Below are positions 14,469-22,534 of a stretch of DNA of 64,000 bases, one piece after another; position 1 is the first letter of the stretch; every line of letters starts with the position of its first letter. The notes beneath the pieces were generated by a model, which searched no databases, was not told the origin of the DNA, and saw only the letters and a list, made by a program, of their open reading frames with translations. Origin of the DNA: Kutzneria kofuensis (GTDB taxonomy: Bacteria > Actinomycetota > Actinomycetes > Mycobacteriales > Pseudonocardiaceae). A program made the translations under genes and the position numbers. Location of the stretch: contig NZ_JACHIR010000002.1 in NCBI RefSeq assembly GCF_014203355.1, forward strand, positions 124,001 to 188,000. The letters run 5' to 3'.

Positions 14469-14911
14469 TGCTGCGCCTTGGGCCTGGTCTCCGGCGCGAA
14501 CCGGAACGAGATGCCCTCCATCACCGACTTGCGCTGGGTGTTGTGGAACGCGGCGACGAGCCAGCGGTCGCCCTCGCGCACCAGGGTGTAGGTCTGGACC
14601 TTGGTCAGCTTCTTCGGGTGCTCCCCCTTGACCGTGTCGCCCCGGGTGGTGAGGACGGCCGCGTCCGAGCCGAGGAAGCGCAGGTCGAGCACCTCGTGCG
14701 CGAGCTTCGTGCCCTTGAGGAACTTGGCGAACAGGGCGCGGTGGCTGTCGGCGATGTCCTGTCGGCCCTGGTAGCAGGTCCCGACGAAGGTGACGTACGT
14801 GGCGTCCTCGGTGAAGTGGGCCCCGTAGGCGTCGGCGTCGCCGCGCGCCCACGCGTCGGCGAGCGAGTCGATGACCGCGGTGATGGTCGCCGTCCGGTCG
14901 GTGTCGATCAT
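14465..14911 (-). CDS. SgcJ/EcaC-type NTF2-fold protein
   Basis: A 148-residue SnoaL/NTF2-like alpha+beta barrel of the SgcJ/EcaC family. Visible signatures: DSLADAWARGDADAYGAHFTED is family-typical near the N-terminus, then YVTFVGTCYQGRQDI, and a C-terminal LVREGDRWLVAAFHNTQ. Members occur beside antibiotic clusters and oxidoreductases, but no common reaction is established. The ATG at 14911 is divergent from the MarR gene, and the shared promoter region has two palindromes, so MarR control of this three-gene operon is likely. Confidence 0.82.
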   Translation of the reverse strand: MIDTDRTATITAVIDSLADAWARGDADAYGAHFTEDATYVTFVGTCYQGRQDIADSHRALFAKFLKGTKLAHEVLDLRFLGSDAAVLTTRGDTVKGEHPKKLTKVQTYTLVREGDRWLVAAFHNTQRKSVMEGISFRFAPETRPKAQQ

Positions 14912-14931
14912 GGCCGTCCTCCGCTACAGTT

Positions 14932-14967
14932 GTCTGCACAGACTCAGTATCTGCACACATGCAGATA
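14932..14967. promoter_or_regulatory. MarR operator pair in divergent promoter
   Basis: Two inverted repeats lie between the SgcJ-like and MarR genes: GTCTG-CA-CAGAC (14932-14943) and TATCTGCA-CACA-TGCAGATA (14948-14967, perfect 8+4+8). The octamer TCTGCACA occurs in both. An approximately 20-bp palindrome overlapping divergent promoters is classic for MarR autoregulation. Confidence 0.75.
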
Positions 14968-14987
14968 TTAGGCAGAGGAGGGGTCCC

Positions 14988-15449
14988 GTGGCAAGCCCGA
15001 TCGAGCGACGGCTGGTCTTCCGCCGGTACCTGGACGCCGTCGGCCTGCACGGCCTGGCCGCCGCGGCGGCCGCGGGCCTGCACGCGACCGAGTGGTACGC
15101 GCTCAGCCTGCTCGACCTGGAGGGCTCGCTGACCTCCGGGGAACTGTCCGCCCGCACGGGCCTGACCACCGGCGCGACGACGCGGCTGATCGACCGGCTC
15201 GAACGCGCCGGCTACGTCCGGCGCACCACCGACGCGGCCGACCGGCGCAAGGTGGTCGTCGAACCCGCGCCGGACGCGCTGGCCGGCGTCGAGGCGATCG
15301 TCGGCCCGGCCCGGCGCCACATCGCCGAGATCATCGCCGGCTACACCCCGGAGCAGCAGGAGCTGCTGTTCGACTACTTCACCCGCGCCGCCCCGGCCTA
15401 CCGCGAGGCGTCGGAGGAGATCCGGCGGGCGACACGGGACGGGAAGTGA
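14988..15449 (+). CDS. MarR-family transcriptional regulator
   Basis: A 153-residue winged-helix regulator. The recognition-helix region is SGELSARTGLTTGATTRLID, the wing reads RRTTDAADRRKVVVE, and helices for dimerisation flank it. GTG 14988 follows GAGGAGGGG. It most likely represses the divergent operon 14911-13109 and itself through the palindromes at 14932-14967, and releases DNA on binding a small lipophilic or phenolic ligand, as is common in the family. The ligand is unknown. Salicylate binds several MarR proteins, which is of interest given the nearby salicylate genes, but no link is shown. Confidence 0.88.
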   Translation: MASPIERRLVFRRYLDAVGLHGLAAAAAAGLHATEWYALSLLDLEGSLTSGELSARTGLTTGATTRLIDRLERAGYVRRTTDAADRRKVVVEPAPDALAGVEAIVGPARRHIAEIIAGYTPEQQELLFDYFTRAAPAYREASEEIRRATRDGK

Positions 15450-15485
15450 CCGTCAGCCGGAGCCGCCGTCGAGTGAACCCGTGCC

Positions 15486-16508
15486 TCACGCCGATTCGCG
15501 CAGCACCAGCTCGGTGTCCAGGACGACCTGGCGTTGCTCGGCCACGGTGCCGTCGATCAGGGCGAGGAGTTCACGCGCGCTCCGCGCACCTGCCTCCTCG
15601 ACCGGTTGCCCCACGGTGGTCAGCGGCGGATCGGTGGTGCGGCAGATCGGCGCGTTGTCGAAGCCGATCACGGCGACGTCGTCGGGCACCCGACGCCCGA
15701 GGCGCCGCAGGGCCCGCAGCACGCCGACGGCCATCAGGTCGGACGCGGCGAAGATGGCGTCCACGTCGGGCCGCCGGTCCAGCAGCCGCAGGGCGGCATG
15801 TTCCCCGGCCGGCAGTCCGAAGTCGCCGTGCACCACCAGGCCCGGGTCGAACCGGCCGGCGGCGGTGAGCGCGTCGCGGAAACCGGCGAGCCGGTCGACG
15901 CCTGCGGACATGTCCTTCGGTCCGGCGAGGGTGGCGATCCGGGTCCGGCCGGCCTCGATCAGGTGGCGGACGGCCTGGCCGGCTCCGCCGTGATTGTCGA
16001 CGTCCACATAGGAGTAGCGGTTCGGATCGGCGCCCACCGGCCGCCCGGCGATGACCATCGGGACGTCGACCCGCTCCAGCGCCGCGGCATGCCGCGCGTG
16101 CATGCTGACGATCAACGCGCCGTCGACGTGGTCGCCCCGTAAGTGGCGCAGCGCCGCGGACTTGCCGTTGCGGGCCGGTTCCATCGTCAGCAGCACGACC
16201 TGGTGGTCGGCCGCGGCCAACTCCCGGTTGATGCCCCACAGGATCCGGCTGAAGTACGGGTCGGCGAACAGCCGGCCGCCGTCCTCGCACACCGTCACGG
16301 CGACCAGGCCGGTGCGCCGGGGACCGGGCATCCGGCCGGCCCGCTGCCGGACGTAGCCGAGCCGGTCCACCGCCTGCTCCACCTGCCGCCGCGTTTCCGG
16401 CCGGACATGGTGGAATCCGCTGAGCACACGGGACGCCGTGGCCAGCGAGACGCCGGCGGCGTGGGCCACGTCAGCCAGCGTCGGTCGGACATCTGTCAGG
16501 TTGAGCAC
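15486..16508 (-). CDS. LacI-family transcriptional regulator
   Basis: A 340-residue sugar-responsive repressor. The N-terminal helix-turn-helix is TLADVAHAAGVSLATASRVL, followed by the hinge and a periplasmic-binding-protein-like ligand domain ending AVIGFDNAPICRTTDPPLTT. I chose GTG 16508 because GAGAGGTGG precedes it and because it gives the usual length; GTG 16535 is in frame. It contains a TTA codon at 16140-16142. It lies downstream of GH12 on the same strand and is a candidate regulator of GH12 and the rhamnogalacturonan operon. Confidence 0.9.
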   Translation of the reverse strand: MLNLTDVRPTLADVAHAAGVSLATASRVLSGFHHVRPETRRQVEQAVDRLGYVRQRAGRMPGPRRTGLVAVTVCEDGGRLFADPYFSRILWGINRELAAADHQVVLLTMEPARNGKSAALRHLRGDHVDGALIVSMHARHAAALERVDVPMVIAGRPVGADPNRYSYVDVDNHGGAGQAVRHLIEAGRTRIATLAGPKDMSAGVDRLAGFRDALTAAGRFDPGLVVHGDFGLPAGEHAALRLLDRRPDVDAIFAASDLMAVGVLRALRRLGRRVPDDVAVIGFDNAPICRTTDPPLTTVGQPVEEAGARSARELLALIDGTVAEQRQVVLDTELVLRESA

Positions 16509-16559
16509 GGCAGCGTCCACCTCTCGGAAGAACACGCGACCTTCAGCCGGCCGGGCCCG

Positions 16560-16584
16560 CCTCCGCCGGCGGCGGTGGCGGAGG
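16560..16584. terminator. Possible terminator after GH12
   Basis: CCTCCGCC / GGCGGAGG stem (8 bp) with a 9-nt GC-rich loop between the GH12 stop and the LacI start. No T-tract follows, and the region is low in complexity, so this is a weak call. Confidence 0.35.
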
Positions 16585-16608
16585 AGGACCCGTCGCCGGG
16601 TCGGCCGA

Positions 16609-17301
16609 TCAGGACGAGGAGACCGAGAAGCTGTTCGAGGTGAAGTTCAGCGACCGCCCGGTCGAGGTGATCTCGAAGCCGAACTGCACGTCCCCCAGCG
16701 TCACGTCGCCGAACCAGCCCTTGGACCTGATCCAGTTGAGCACGGCCTTGATGTCCACCGAGCCGGCATTCGTGTTGCCGTGCCGCAGGAACGAGAACAC
16801 GGCGTTGGCGCCGTTCGATCCCTTGTAGACGTCCCAGGTGTGGCCGCCGACGGTGACCGTGGTCTGCTTGCTGCCGATCGGGCCGACCGCGCCGGTCTTG
16901 TTCATCCACAGCATGATCTCGTAGGCGTTGTTGTTGGCCCAGATGTCGTACGCCGTCTCGTAGGCGCCGCTGCCCGGAACCGTGACGTTGAACTTGCTCG
17001 TGACGCTGCCGATGGAGCTGAGCTTCTTGCCGATGCCGCGACCGGAGTGCGGGTAGCTCTTCACGCCGCCGGTGTTGGGCTGGTTGGAGGACACGCCCCA
17101 GTTGCTGTACGAGTTGGCCCAGATCGTCTGCGGGCCGGCGCCGCCGCCCCAGACGTCGTTACTGAGCGTGTACCCCCCGTTCGACCACGTGCCCCATTTG
17201 TCGGACGAGGACCAGGTGGCGGCGTGGGCAGTGGTGGCGGTCAGCACCAGCGTGGCCAGGGTGGCCAGGCCTACCTGGGCAAAGCGCAGGGATTTACGCA
17301 T
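16609..17301 (-). CDS. Secreted GH12 endoglucanase / xyloglucanase
   Basis: A 230-residue secreted glycosidase with a Sec signal peptide (MRKSLRFAQ..., likely cut after TTAHA, residue 27). GH12 signatures: NDVWGGGAGPQTIWANSYSN, VKSYPH, YDIWANNNAYEIMLW with nucleophile Glu128, and VQFGFEITS with acid/base Glu210. GH12 enzymes are retaining endo-beta-1,4-glucanases, some specific for xyloglucan. It has the catalytic domain only, with no cellulose-binding module. The ATG at 17301 has only a weak GGTCC nearby. It diverges from the rhamnogalacturonan operon across a 612-bp control region. Confidence 0.9.
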   Translation of the reverse strand: MRKSLRFAQVGLATLATLVLTATTAHAATWSSSDKWGTWSNGGYTLSNDVWGGGAGPQTIWANSYSNWGVSSNQPNTGGVKSYPHSGRGIGKKLSSIGSVTSKFNVTVPGSGAYETAYDIWANNNAYEIMLWMNKTGAVGPIGSKQTTVTVGGHTWDVYKGSNGANAVFSFLRHGNTNAGSVDIKAVLNWIRSKGWFGDVTLGDVQFGFEITSTGRSLNFTSNSFSVSSS

Positions 17302-17913
17302 CAGCAGGGACCTTCCGAGCGTCGTTGCGCGGGTGTTCGACCGGACGGTTCATCGCGTCGTTTCGACGGTTCCTCGTGATCGTCCGGTGACGCAGGGTCA
17401 AGCGAACGCACTGTGACACGGGAATTGCGAGCCGGTCAAGAACCGACGCCTGCGGCCCCACCCGGTCTAGACCAAGACATGCGCGTCCACCTCGGGTTCG
17501 ACGAATTCGACCGCCCTACCGGGTGTCGAATATTCGACAAATGCGAGTCGTGCGGATCCGCACGTCCGAACCGTGTCGACGAATGTCAATCGCCCAACGG
17601 TGATGTCATCTCATTGATGGCCAATGGATCGCGCCCGCCGCCGGCGGGGGACCGGAGGCGGCGGCTGCCGCCGCCATCCGTGTAATTTTCACCTCGGACG
17701 GTGATCACCGTCGATCGCATCGAGTGGCGTCCGCCACCCCTGGCTACCGGCGAGAACGTCCGAGCCCGCACGTCCATCCGGCGCCGAACCGTCTACCAGC
17801 GGCTCTGGCAAGTTGAAACGTTTTTGGCGGTGGCCGGGGCCGCCAGTACTGTCCTGCCGCACGGACTCCGTCGCGCCATGCGCAGTCCATACTGGACACG
17901 ACAGGAGAAGTCC
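17302..17913. promoter_or_regulatory. 612-bp divergent control region, palindrome-rich
   Basis: No convincing gene lies here. It separates GH12 from the rhamnogalacturonan operon. Exact palindromes: GGTCTAGACC (17464-17473), TGTCGAATATTCGACA (17524-17539) and CGTGCGGATCCGCACG (17549-17564). A direct repeat TTCGAC-GAA-TTCGAC (17497-17511) recurs at 50425 and, with another spacer, at 30910. TGTAATTTTCA (17681-17691) and GGCTACCGGCGAGAACGTCC (17742-17761) resemble a pair upstream of the CE2 esterase. TTGAAACGTTTTTGG (17813-17827) is LacI-operator-like. Several regulators probably act here. Confidence 0.65.
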
Positions 17914-18966
17914 ATGTCTCTCAAGCATCATGCGTTCCTCATGGCCGGTGTCACCGCGGCCGTCCTGATCCCCGTCCCGGCCGCCACGGCCGCGCCGCAG
18001 GCCCTGCCCCCGCAGTGCTCCGGAACCGCGCCGATCAAGTGCCACTTCGACGTCTCGCCGGGCAACTACGACGTCACCGTGGGACTCGGCAGCACCACGA
18101 AGGCGGCCAACACCTCGATGTCGGTCGAGGCACGCCGGCAGATCCTGACCGCCGTCGCGACCGCCGCCGGCAAGGTCGTCCCCACCACGGTCACGGTCAA
18201 CGTGCGCACTCCGGAGGGACAACCCACCGGCCAGGGCGGCACCGGAACCCCGGGCCTGGACATCGTCTTCGGCGGCAGCGCGCCCGCGATCAGCTCCTTG
18301 ACCGTCACCAAGGCGAACGCCCCGCTGGTGGCCTACCTCGCCGGCGACTCGACCGTCTGCGACCAGCCGACCGCGCCCTACACGGGGTGGGGCCAGATCC
18401 TGCCGACCGACGTGCGCAACGGCGCCGTTGTCGCGAACTACGCGGACTCCGGCGAGAGCTCCGGCAGCTTCCTGGCCAACAAGGCGCTGTTCCCGACGCT
18501 CAAGGCGCTGATCAAGCCCAAGGACCTGGTGCTCATCCAGTTCGGGCACAATGACAAAGACACCTCGGAAAGCGCTTTCCGCAGCAACCTGACCGCGATG
18601 GTCAACGGCGTGCGGGAGCGCGGCGGCATCCCGGTGCTGGTGACGCCGCCGGTGCGGCGGCTGTTCAACGGCAACACGCTCACCCCGACCGCGTTGCACG
18701 TCAACAGCAAGGGTGTCGACCTGCCGGCGGTGATCCGCGCGCTCGGCAAGAGCGCGAACGTGCCGGTGATCGACCTGACCGCCAAGAGCAAGGCCCTGGT
18801 GCAGGGCCTCGGCCCGACGGGGTCGCAGAAGATCTACCTCACCAAGGCCGCCGACGGTGTCAGCGACAACACGCACTTCTCCCAGTACGGCGCGACGCAG
18901 ATGGCCAACCTCGTCGTGCAGGGCGTCCGCGAGCTGAACCTGTCGCTGGCCGGCTACCTGCGCTGA
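17914..18966 (+). CDS. Secreted rhamnogalacturonan acetylesterase (CE12-like SGNH hydrolase)
   Basis: A 350-residue secreted esterase expected to remove O-acetyl groups from pectic rhamnogalacturonan-I. It has a signal peptide (residues 1-27, cut after ATAA), a ~95-residue N-terminal beta domain (FDVSPGNYDVTVGLGS) common in this family, then the SGNH domain: AGDSTVCD with Ser146, the Gly block NYADSGESS, FGHND with Asn213, and DNTHFS with Asp318/His321. The ATG at 17914 follows ACAGGAGAAG. It is first in a seven-gene operon of secreted pectin enzymes with gaps of -4 to 26 nt. A paralogue ends the operon. The sequence CGGAAAGCGCTTTCCG inside it is a possible operator. Confidence 0.88.
   Translation: MSLKHHAFLMAGVTAAVLIPVPAATAAPQALPPQCSGTAPIKCHFDVSPGNYDVTVGLGSTTKAANTSMSVEARRQILTAVATAAGKVVPTTVTVNVRTPEGQPTGQGGTGTPGLDIVFGGSAPAISSLTVTKANAPLVAYLAGDSTVCDQPTAPYTGWGQILPTDVRNGAVVANYADSGESSGSFLANKALFPTLKALIKPKDLVLIQFGHNDKDTSESAFRSNLTAMVNGVRERGGIPVLVTPPVRRLFNGNTLTPTALHVNSKGVDLPAVIRALGKSANVPVIDLTAKSKALVQGLGPTGSQKIYLTKAADGVSDNTHFSQYGATQMANLVVQGVRELNLSLAGYLR
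18567..18580. promoter_or_regulatory. GGAAAGCGCTTTCC palindrome inside CE12
   Basis: Exact 14-bp palindrome (16 bp with flanking C/G) within coding sequence. Near-identical sites lie at 40632, 49561 and 50327. The form matches LacI-family operators with a central CG. Being intragenic, it may act as a roadblock or be coincidental. Confidence 0.45.
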
Positions 18967-18978
18967 GGAGGAACGGCT

Positions 18979-21177
18979 ATGGCTATCCGTGGCAGAGTCT
19001 GGAAAATCGTCGCCTGCGCGGTGGCGTTGCTGTTGACGGCGCCGGCCGGCACCGCCCCCGCGGTCGGCAGCGGCACGACCGCCGCCAACCGGCTGCGCAC
19101 GGTCACCGACTTCGACGCCGGCTGGCTGTTCCACTACGGCGACGCGAGCGGCGCGAACGCGACCACCTACCCCGACAGTGCCTGGCGCAAGGTCAGCGTG
19201 CCGCACGACTGGAGCATCGAGGGCCCGAACCCGCCGGCGAACCCGTTCGCCCAGTCGGCCCCGAGCACGGGTCGCGGCGGCTACCTGCCCTCGGGAATCG
19301 GCTGGTACCGCAAGCACTTCTCACTCGCCGGGGTACCCAGCACCCGCAAGGTGTTCGTCGAGTTCGACGGCGTCATGGCCAACGCGAGCGTGTACGTCAA
19401 CGGCAAGCTCATCGGCACCCACCCGTACGGGTACACCAGTTTCCGCTACGACATCACGGCGGCGGCGAACCTCGGCGCCGACAACGTGATCGCCGTCAAG
19501 ACCGACACCAGCCAGCAACCGGCGTCCCGGTACTACACGGGCGCCGGGATCTACCGCGACGTCCGTCTCATCGCGACGGACCCGGTGCATGTCGACCAGT
19601 GGGCCACCTACGTCACCACGCCCAACGCCACCGGCGTCCACGCGCAGACCACGGTGGTCAACAGCGGCAGCTCGGCGGCGAGCGTCAGCGTGCAGGGCGT
19701 GCTCACCGACCCGAACGGCGCCGCGCTCTCCCCGGTCACCACGTCGGCGAAGACCATCGCCGCCGGCGGCTCGGCCACCTTCAGCTATGACGTGCCGGTG
19801 AGCAACCCCAAGCTCTGGGACCTCACCAACCCGAACCTGTACTCGTTGGCCACCAACGTGATCGTCGGCGGCACGGCGGTGGACGACGACATCACCCCGG
19901 TCGGCATCCGCACCCTGACCTTCAGCGCCTCGGCGGGGATGAAGCTGAACGGCAAGTCCGTGAAGTTTCAGGGTGTCGCCCTCCACCAGGACTTCCACGG
20001 ACTGGGCATGGCCGCCCCGCAGCGGGCCATGCAGCGGCGACTGGCCGAGCTCAAGGCGCTCGGCGTGAACGCCATCCGCACCGCGCACGACCCGCCGAGT
20101 CCGGCCTTCCTCGAACTCACCGACCGGATGGGTTTCCTGGTCCTGGACGAGTTCTTCGACGTCTGGACCCAGCACAAGTATTCCGACGTCGGCGACTACG
20201 CGACGTACTTCAACCGGACCGCCTCCTCCCCCACGGGCACGCCGGCCGTGCCCGGCGCGACCGGCTCGACGCCGTGGTACCAGGTCGACGCCACCAGCAT
20301 CGTCGCGCGCGACCGCAACCACCCCAGCGTGGCGATGTGGAGTGCCGGCAACGAGATCCGCGACTCGATCTCGACGCGGACACCGCTGTTGAGCAAGATG
20401 GTGTCGATCTCGCACGCCCTGGATCCGAGCCGGCCCGTCACCCAGGCGCTGTTCCGGCCGGGCGACAGCGGTGACGTCACCGGCGCCACCCGGACCACCC
20501 TCGACGTCTTCGGCGGCAACTACCGGCCCGACGAGGTCATCAAGGCCATGGGCATGTCGCCGGCGCGGCCGGGGCTGTTCACGGAGATGGGCACCGACAC
20601 GTCGGCGTGGACGACGGTGAAGAACAACCCCGGCGTCACCGGCCTGTTCATCTGGACCGGCGCGGCCTACCTCGGCGAGGCGGACGGCTTGTGGCCCAAC
20701 GTCGAAACCGGCTTCGGCCTGATGGACGCGGTCGGGACGGTGCGACCGATCGGGTACTCGTGGCAGACCACCTGGGGCGCGCCCCGGACGTCACCGCCGC
20801 CGACCGGCAGCACGCCGAACCGGGTACTGCTCTCACCCGACCACGGCACGGTGTCGACCGACGGCAACGACATCTCGTACGTCAAGGCGACCGTCGCCGA
20901 CAGCTCCGGCCGGGTCGTGACCAGCTCCGCTGCCCCGATCACGTTCAGCATCAGCGGACCAGGCGTGATCGTGGCCGTCGACAGCGGCAGCCAGGCGCAG
21001 GAAAGCTTCCGCGGCAACACGAGGAAGGCGTACCAGGGCGTCGCGTACGCACTGGTCCGGGCCACCGGCGCGGGCACCATCACGGTGACCGCGAGCGCCA
21101 ACGGGCTGACGCTGGGCAAGACCACCCTGACCGGCACCACGGCCCCGTTCGTGCCGTGCTCGGGCAGTTGCGACTGA
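18979..21177 (+). CDS. Secreted GH2 glycosidase (beta-galactosidase-like)
   Basis: A 732-residue secreted GH2 enzyme. After the signal peptide (~1-35) come the sugar-binding jelly roll (VPHDWSIEGP, YLPSGIGWYRKHF, YYTGAGIYRDV), the Ig-like domain, the TIM barrel, and a C-terminal Ig-like domain. The acid/base is Glu459 in SAGNEIRDS and the nucleophile Glu536 in LFTEMGTDTS. It is shorter than the 1000-aa GH2 at 47350-50352 and lacks the discoidin domain. In a rhamnogalacturonan-I operon with a GH53 galactanase, trimming of beta-galactosyl side chains is the likely job, though beta-glucuronidase or other GH2 activities are possible. Confidence 0.88.
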   Translation: MAIRGRVWKIVACAVALLLTAPAGTAPAVGSGTTAANRLRTVTDFDAGWLFHYGDASGANATTYPDSAWRKVSVPHDWSIEGPNPPANPFAQSAPSTGRGGYLPSGIGWYRKHFSLAGVPSTRKVFVEFDGVMANASVYVNGKLIGTHPYGYTSFRYDITAAANLGADNVIAVKTDTSQQPASRYYTGAGIYRDVRLIATDPVHVDQWATYVTTPNATGVHAQTTVVNSGSSAASVSVQGVLTDPNGAALSPVTTSAKTIAAGGSATFSYDVPVSNPKLWDLTNPNLYSLATNVIVGGTAVDDDITPVGIRTLTFSASAGMKLNGKSVKFQGVALHQDFHGLGMAAPQRAMQRRLAELKALGVNAIRTAHDPPSPAFLELTDRMGFLVLDEFFDVWTQHKYSDVGDYATYFNRTASSPTGTPAVPGATGSTPWYQVDATSIVARDRNHPSVAMWSAGNEIRDSISTRTPLLSKMVSISHALDPSRPVTQALFRPGDSGDVTGATRTTLDVFGGNYRPDEVIKAMGMSPARPGLFTEMGTDTSAWTTVKNNPGVTGLFIWTGAAYLGEADGLWPNVETGFGLMDAVGTVRPIGYSWQTTWGAPRTSPPPTGSTPNRVLLSPDHGTVSTDGNDISYVKATVADSSGRVVTSSAAPITFSISGPGVIVAVDSGSQAQESFRGNTRKAYQGVAYALVRATGAGTITVTASANGLTLGKTTLTGTTAPFVPCSGSCD

Positions 21178-21188
21178 TGGAGGAGCTC

Positions 21189-22508
21189 ATGAAGCGTTCC
21201 CTGCTGTTCTCCGCGGTCACGGCGATCGCGGTCACCGTCGTCGGCAGTGCGGCGGCCGTGGGCAGCCCGGCGGCCGGCAAGACGTACTACGTCGCCCCGA
21301 GCGGCAACGACAGCGCCGCGGGGACACAAACCGCGCCCTGGGCGTCGATCGCCCACGCCCAGGCCGTCGTGCAAGCCGGCGACACGGTCTACTTCCGGGG
21401 CGGCACCTACGCCTATTCACGGGCCAACAGCGGCTGCAAGAGCGAGACCGACCGGGTCGACGCGATCACCCTGAGCCGCAGCGGCAGTTCCGGCAACCTG
21501 ATCAACTACGTGGCCTATCCCGGTGAGAAGCCCGTCTTCGACTTCTCCCGGGTCAAGGACAACTGCCGCATCAAGGGCTTCGACGTCACCGGCGACTGGA
21601 TCCACATCAAGGGCCTGGAAGTCACGGGCGTTCCGCAGAACAACAACCTCAACCACGAGTCGTGGGGCATCTGGGTGTCCGGCAGCGACAACGTCTTCGA
21701 ACTGATCAACGCCCACCACAACATGGGGCCCGGCCTGTTCATCCAGGACGGCGGCGGCAACGTCGTGCTGAACTCCGACTCGCACGACAACTACGACCCG
21801 CACACCTCCAACGGGGCCGGCGAGAGCGCCGACGGCTTCGGCGCGCACATCTCGGCCAACCATCCGGGCAACGTGTTCCGCGGCTGCCGCGCCTGGAACA
21901 ACTCCGACGACGGGTTCGACCTGATCAACGCCTTCTCGTCGGTGACCATCGAGAACTCCTGGGCCTGGCACAACGGCTACATCCCGGGCACGAACACCTC
22001 GTCCGGCAACGGCAACGGCTTCAAGATGGGCGGCTACGGCGGCAAGTACGTCTCGAACGGCGCCAAGCACACCATCCGGAACTCGGTGGCGTTCAACAAC
22101 AAGGCGTCCGGTTTCTACGCCAACCACCACACGCTGGCCAACGACTACTTCAACAACACCAGCTACGGCAACCACCCCGACTTCAACATGCTCGGCGTGA
22201 ACAGCAGCGGCGCGGCCGTCGGCCTGGGCAACCTGCGCAACAACATCGCCTACACCGGCACCCTGTTGTCGAACATGTCCGGCACCAGCGCCTCGTACAA
22301 CTCCTGGAACCTGGGCGTCTCCCTGTCCGACGCCCAGTTCCGCAGCGTGTCGACGTCCGGTTGGGACGCGCCCCGGCAGGCCGACGGCAGCCTGCCCGTG
22401 CTGCCCAACTTCCGCCTCGCCGCCACCAGCGGCCTCATCGACAAGGGCACGAACGTCGGCCTGCCGTACAACGGGCGGGCGCCGGACCTCGGCGCCTTCG
22501 AGTCCTGA
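21189..22508 (+). CDS. Secreted PL9-family pectate / rhamnogalacturonan lyase
   Basis: A 439-residue secreted right-handed parallel beta-helix lyase. The signal peptide is ~1-28. The N-terminus KTYYVAPSGNDSAAGTQTAP, then QAGDTVYFRGGTY, is typical of PL9 (Pel9A-like) and related families. Repeated Asn-rich coils follow (NVFRGCRAWNNSDDGFDL), and NGNGFKMGGYGG carries the Lys proposed as catalytic base in PL9. PL9 cleaves polygalacturonate or rhamnogalacturonan-I by beta-elimination with Ca2+. The operon context favours rhamnogalacturonan-I. ATG 21189 follows GGAGGAGCTC. Confidence 0.87.
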   Translation: MKRSLLFSAVTAIAVTVVGSAAAVGSPAAGKTYYVAPSGNDSAAGTQTAPWASIAHAQAVVQAGDTVYFRGGTYAYSRANSGCKSETDRVDAITLSRSGSSGNLINYVAYPGEKPVFDFSRVKDNCRIKGFDVTGDWIHIKGLEVTGVPQNNNLNHESWGIWVSGSDNVFELINAHHNMGPGLFIQDGGGNVVLNSDSHDNYDPHTSNGAGESADGFGAHISANHPGNVFRGCRAWNNSDDGFDLINAFSSVTIENSWAWHNGYIPGTNTSSGNGNGFKMGGYGGKYVSNGAKHTIRNSVAFNNKASGFYANHHTLANDYFNNTSYGNHPDFNMLGVNSSGAAVGLGNLRNNIAYTGTLLSNMSGTSASYNSWNLGVSLSDAQFRSVSTSGWDAPRQADGSLPVLPNFRLAATSGLIDKGTNVGLPYNGRAPDLGAFES

Positions 22509-22534
22509 TCCCCCTGCCAGACAAGGAGCTCACC

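Noticed and set aside
17652-17676. GC-rich hairpin (GGCGGCGGC / GCCGCCGCC) as a terminator
   Set aside because: Loop of one base, no gene ends before it; better explained by simple-sequence bias.
17413-17685. Possible 90-aa protein in the GH12 upstream region
   Set aside because: No ribosome site, no recognisable motif except two CxxC-like cysteines, and the stretch is dominated by palindromes.
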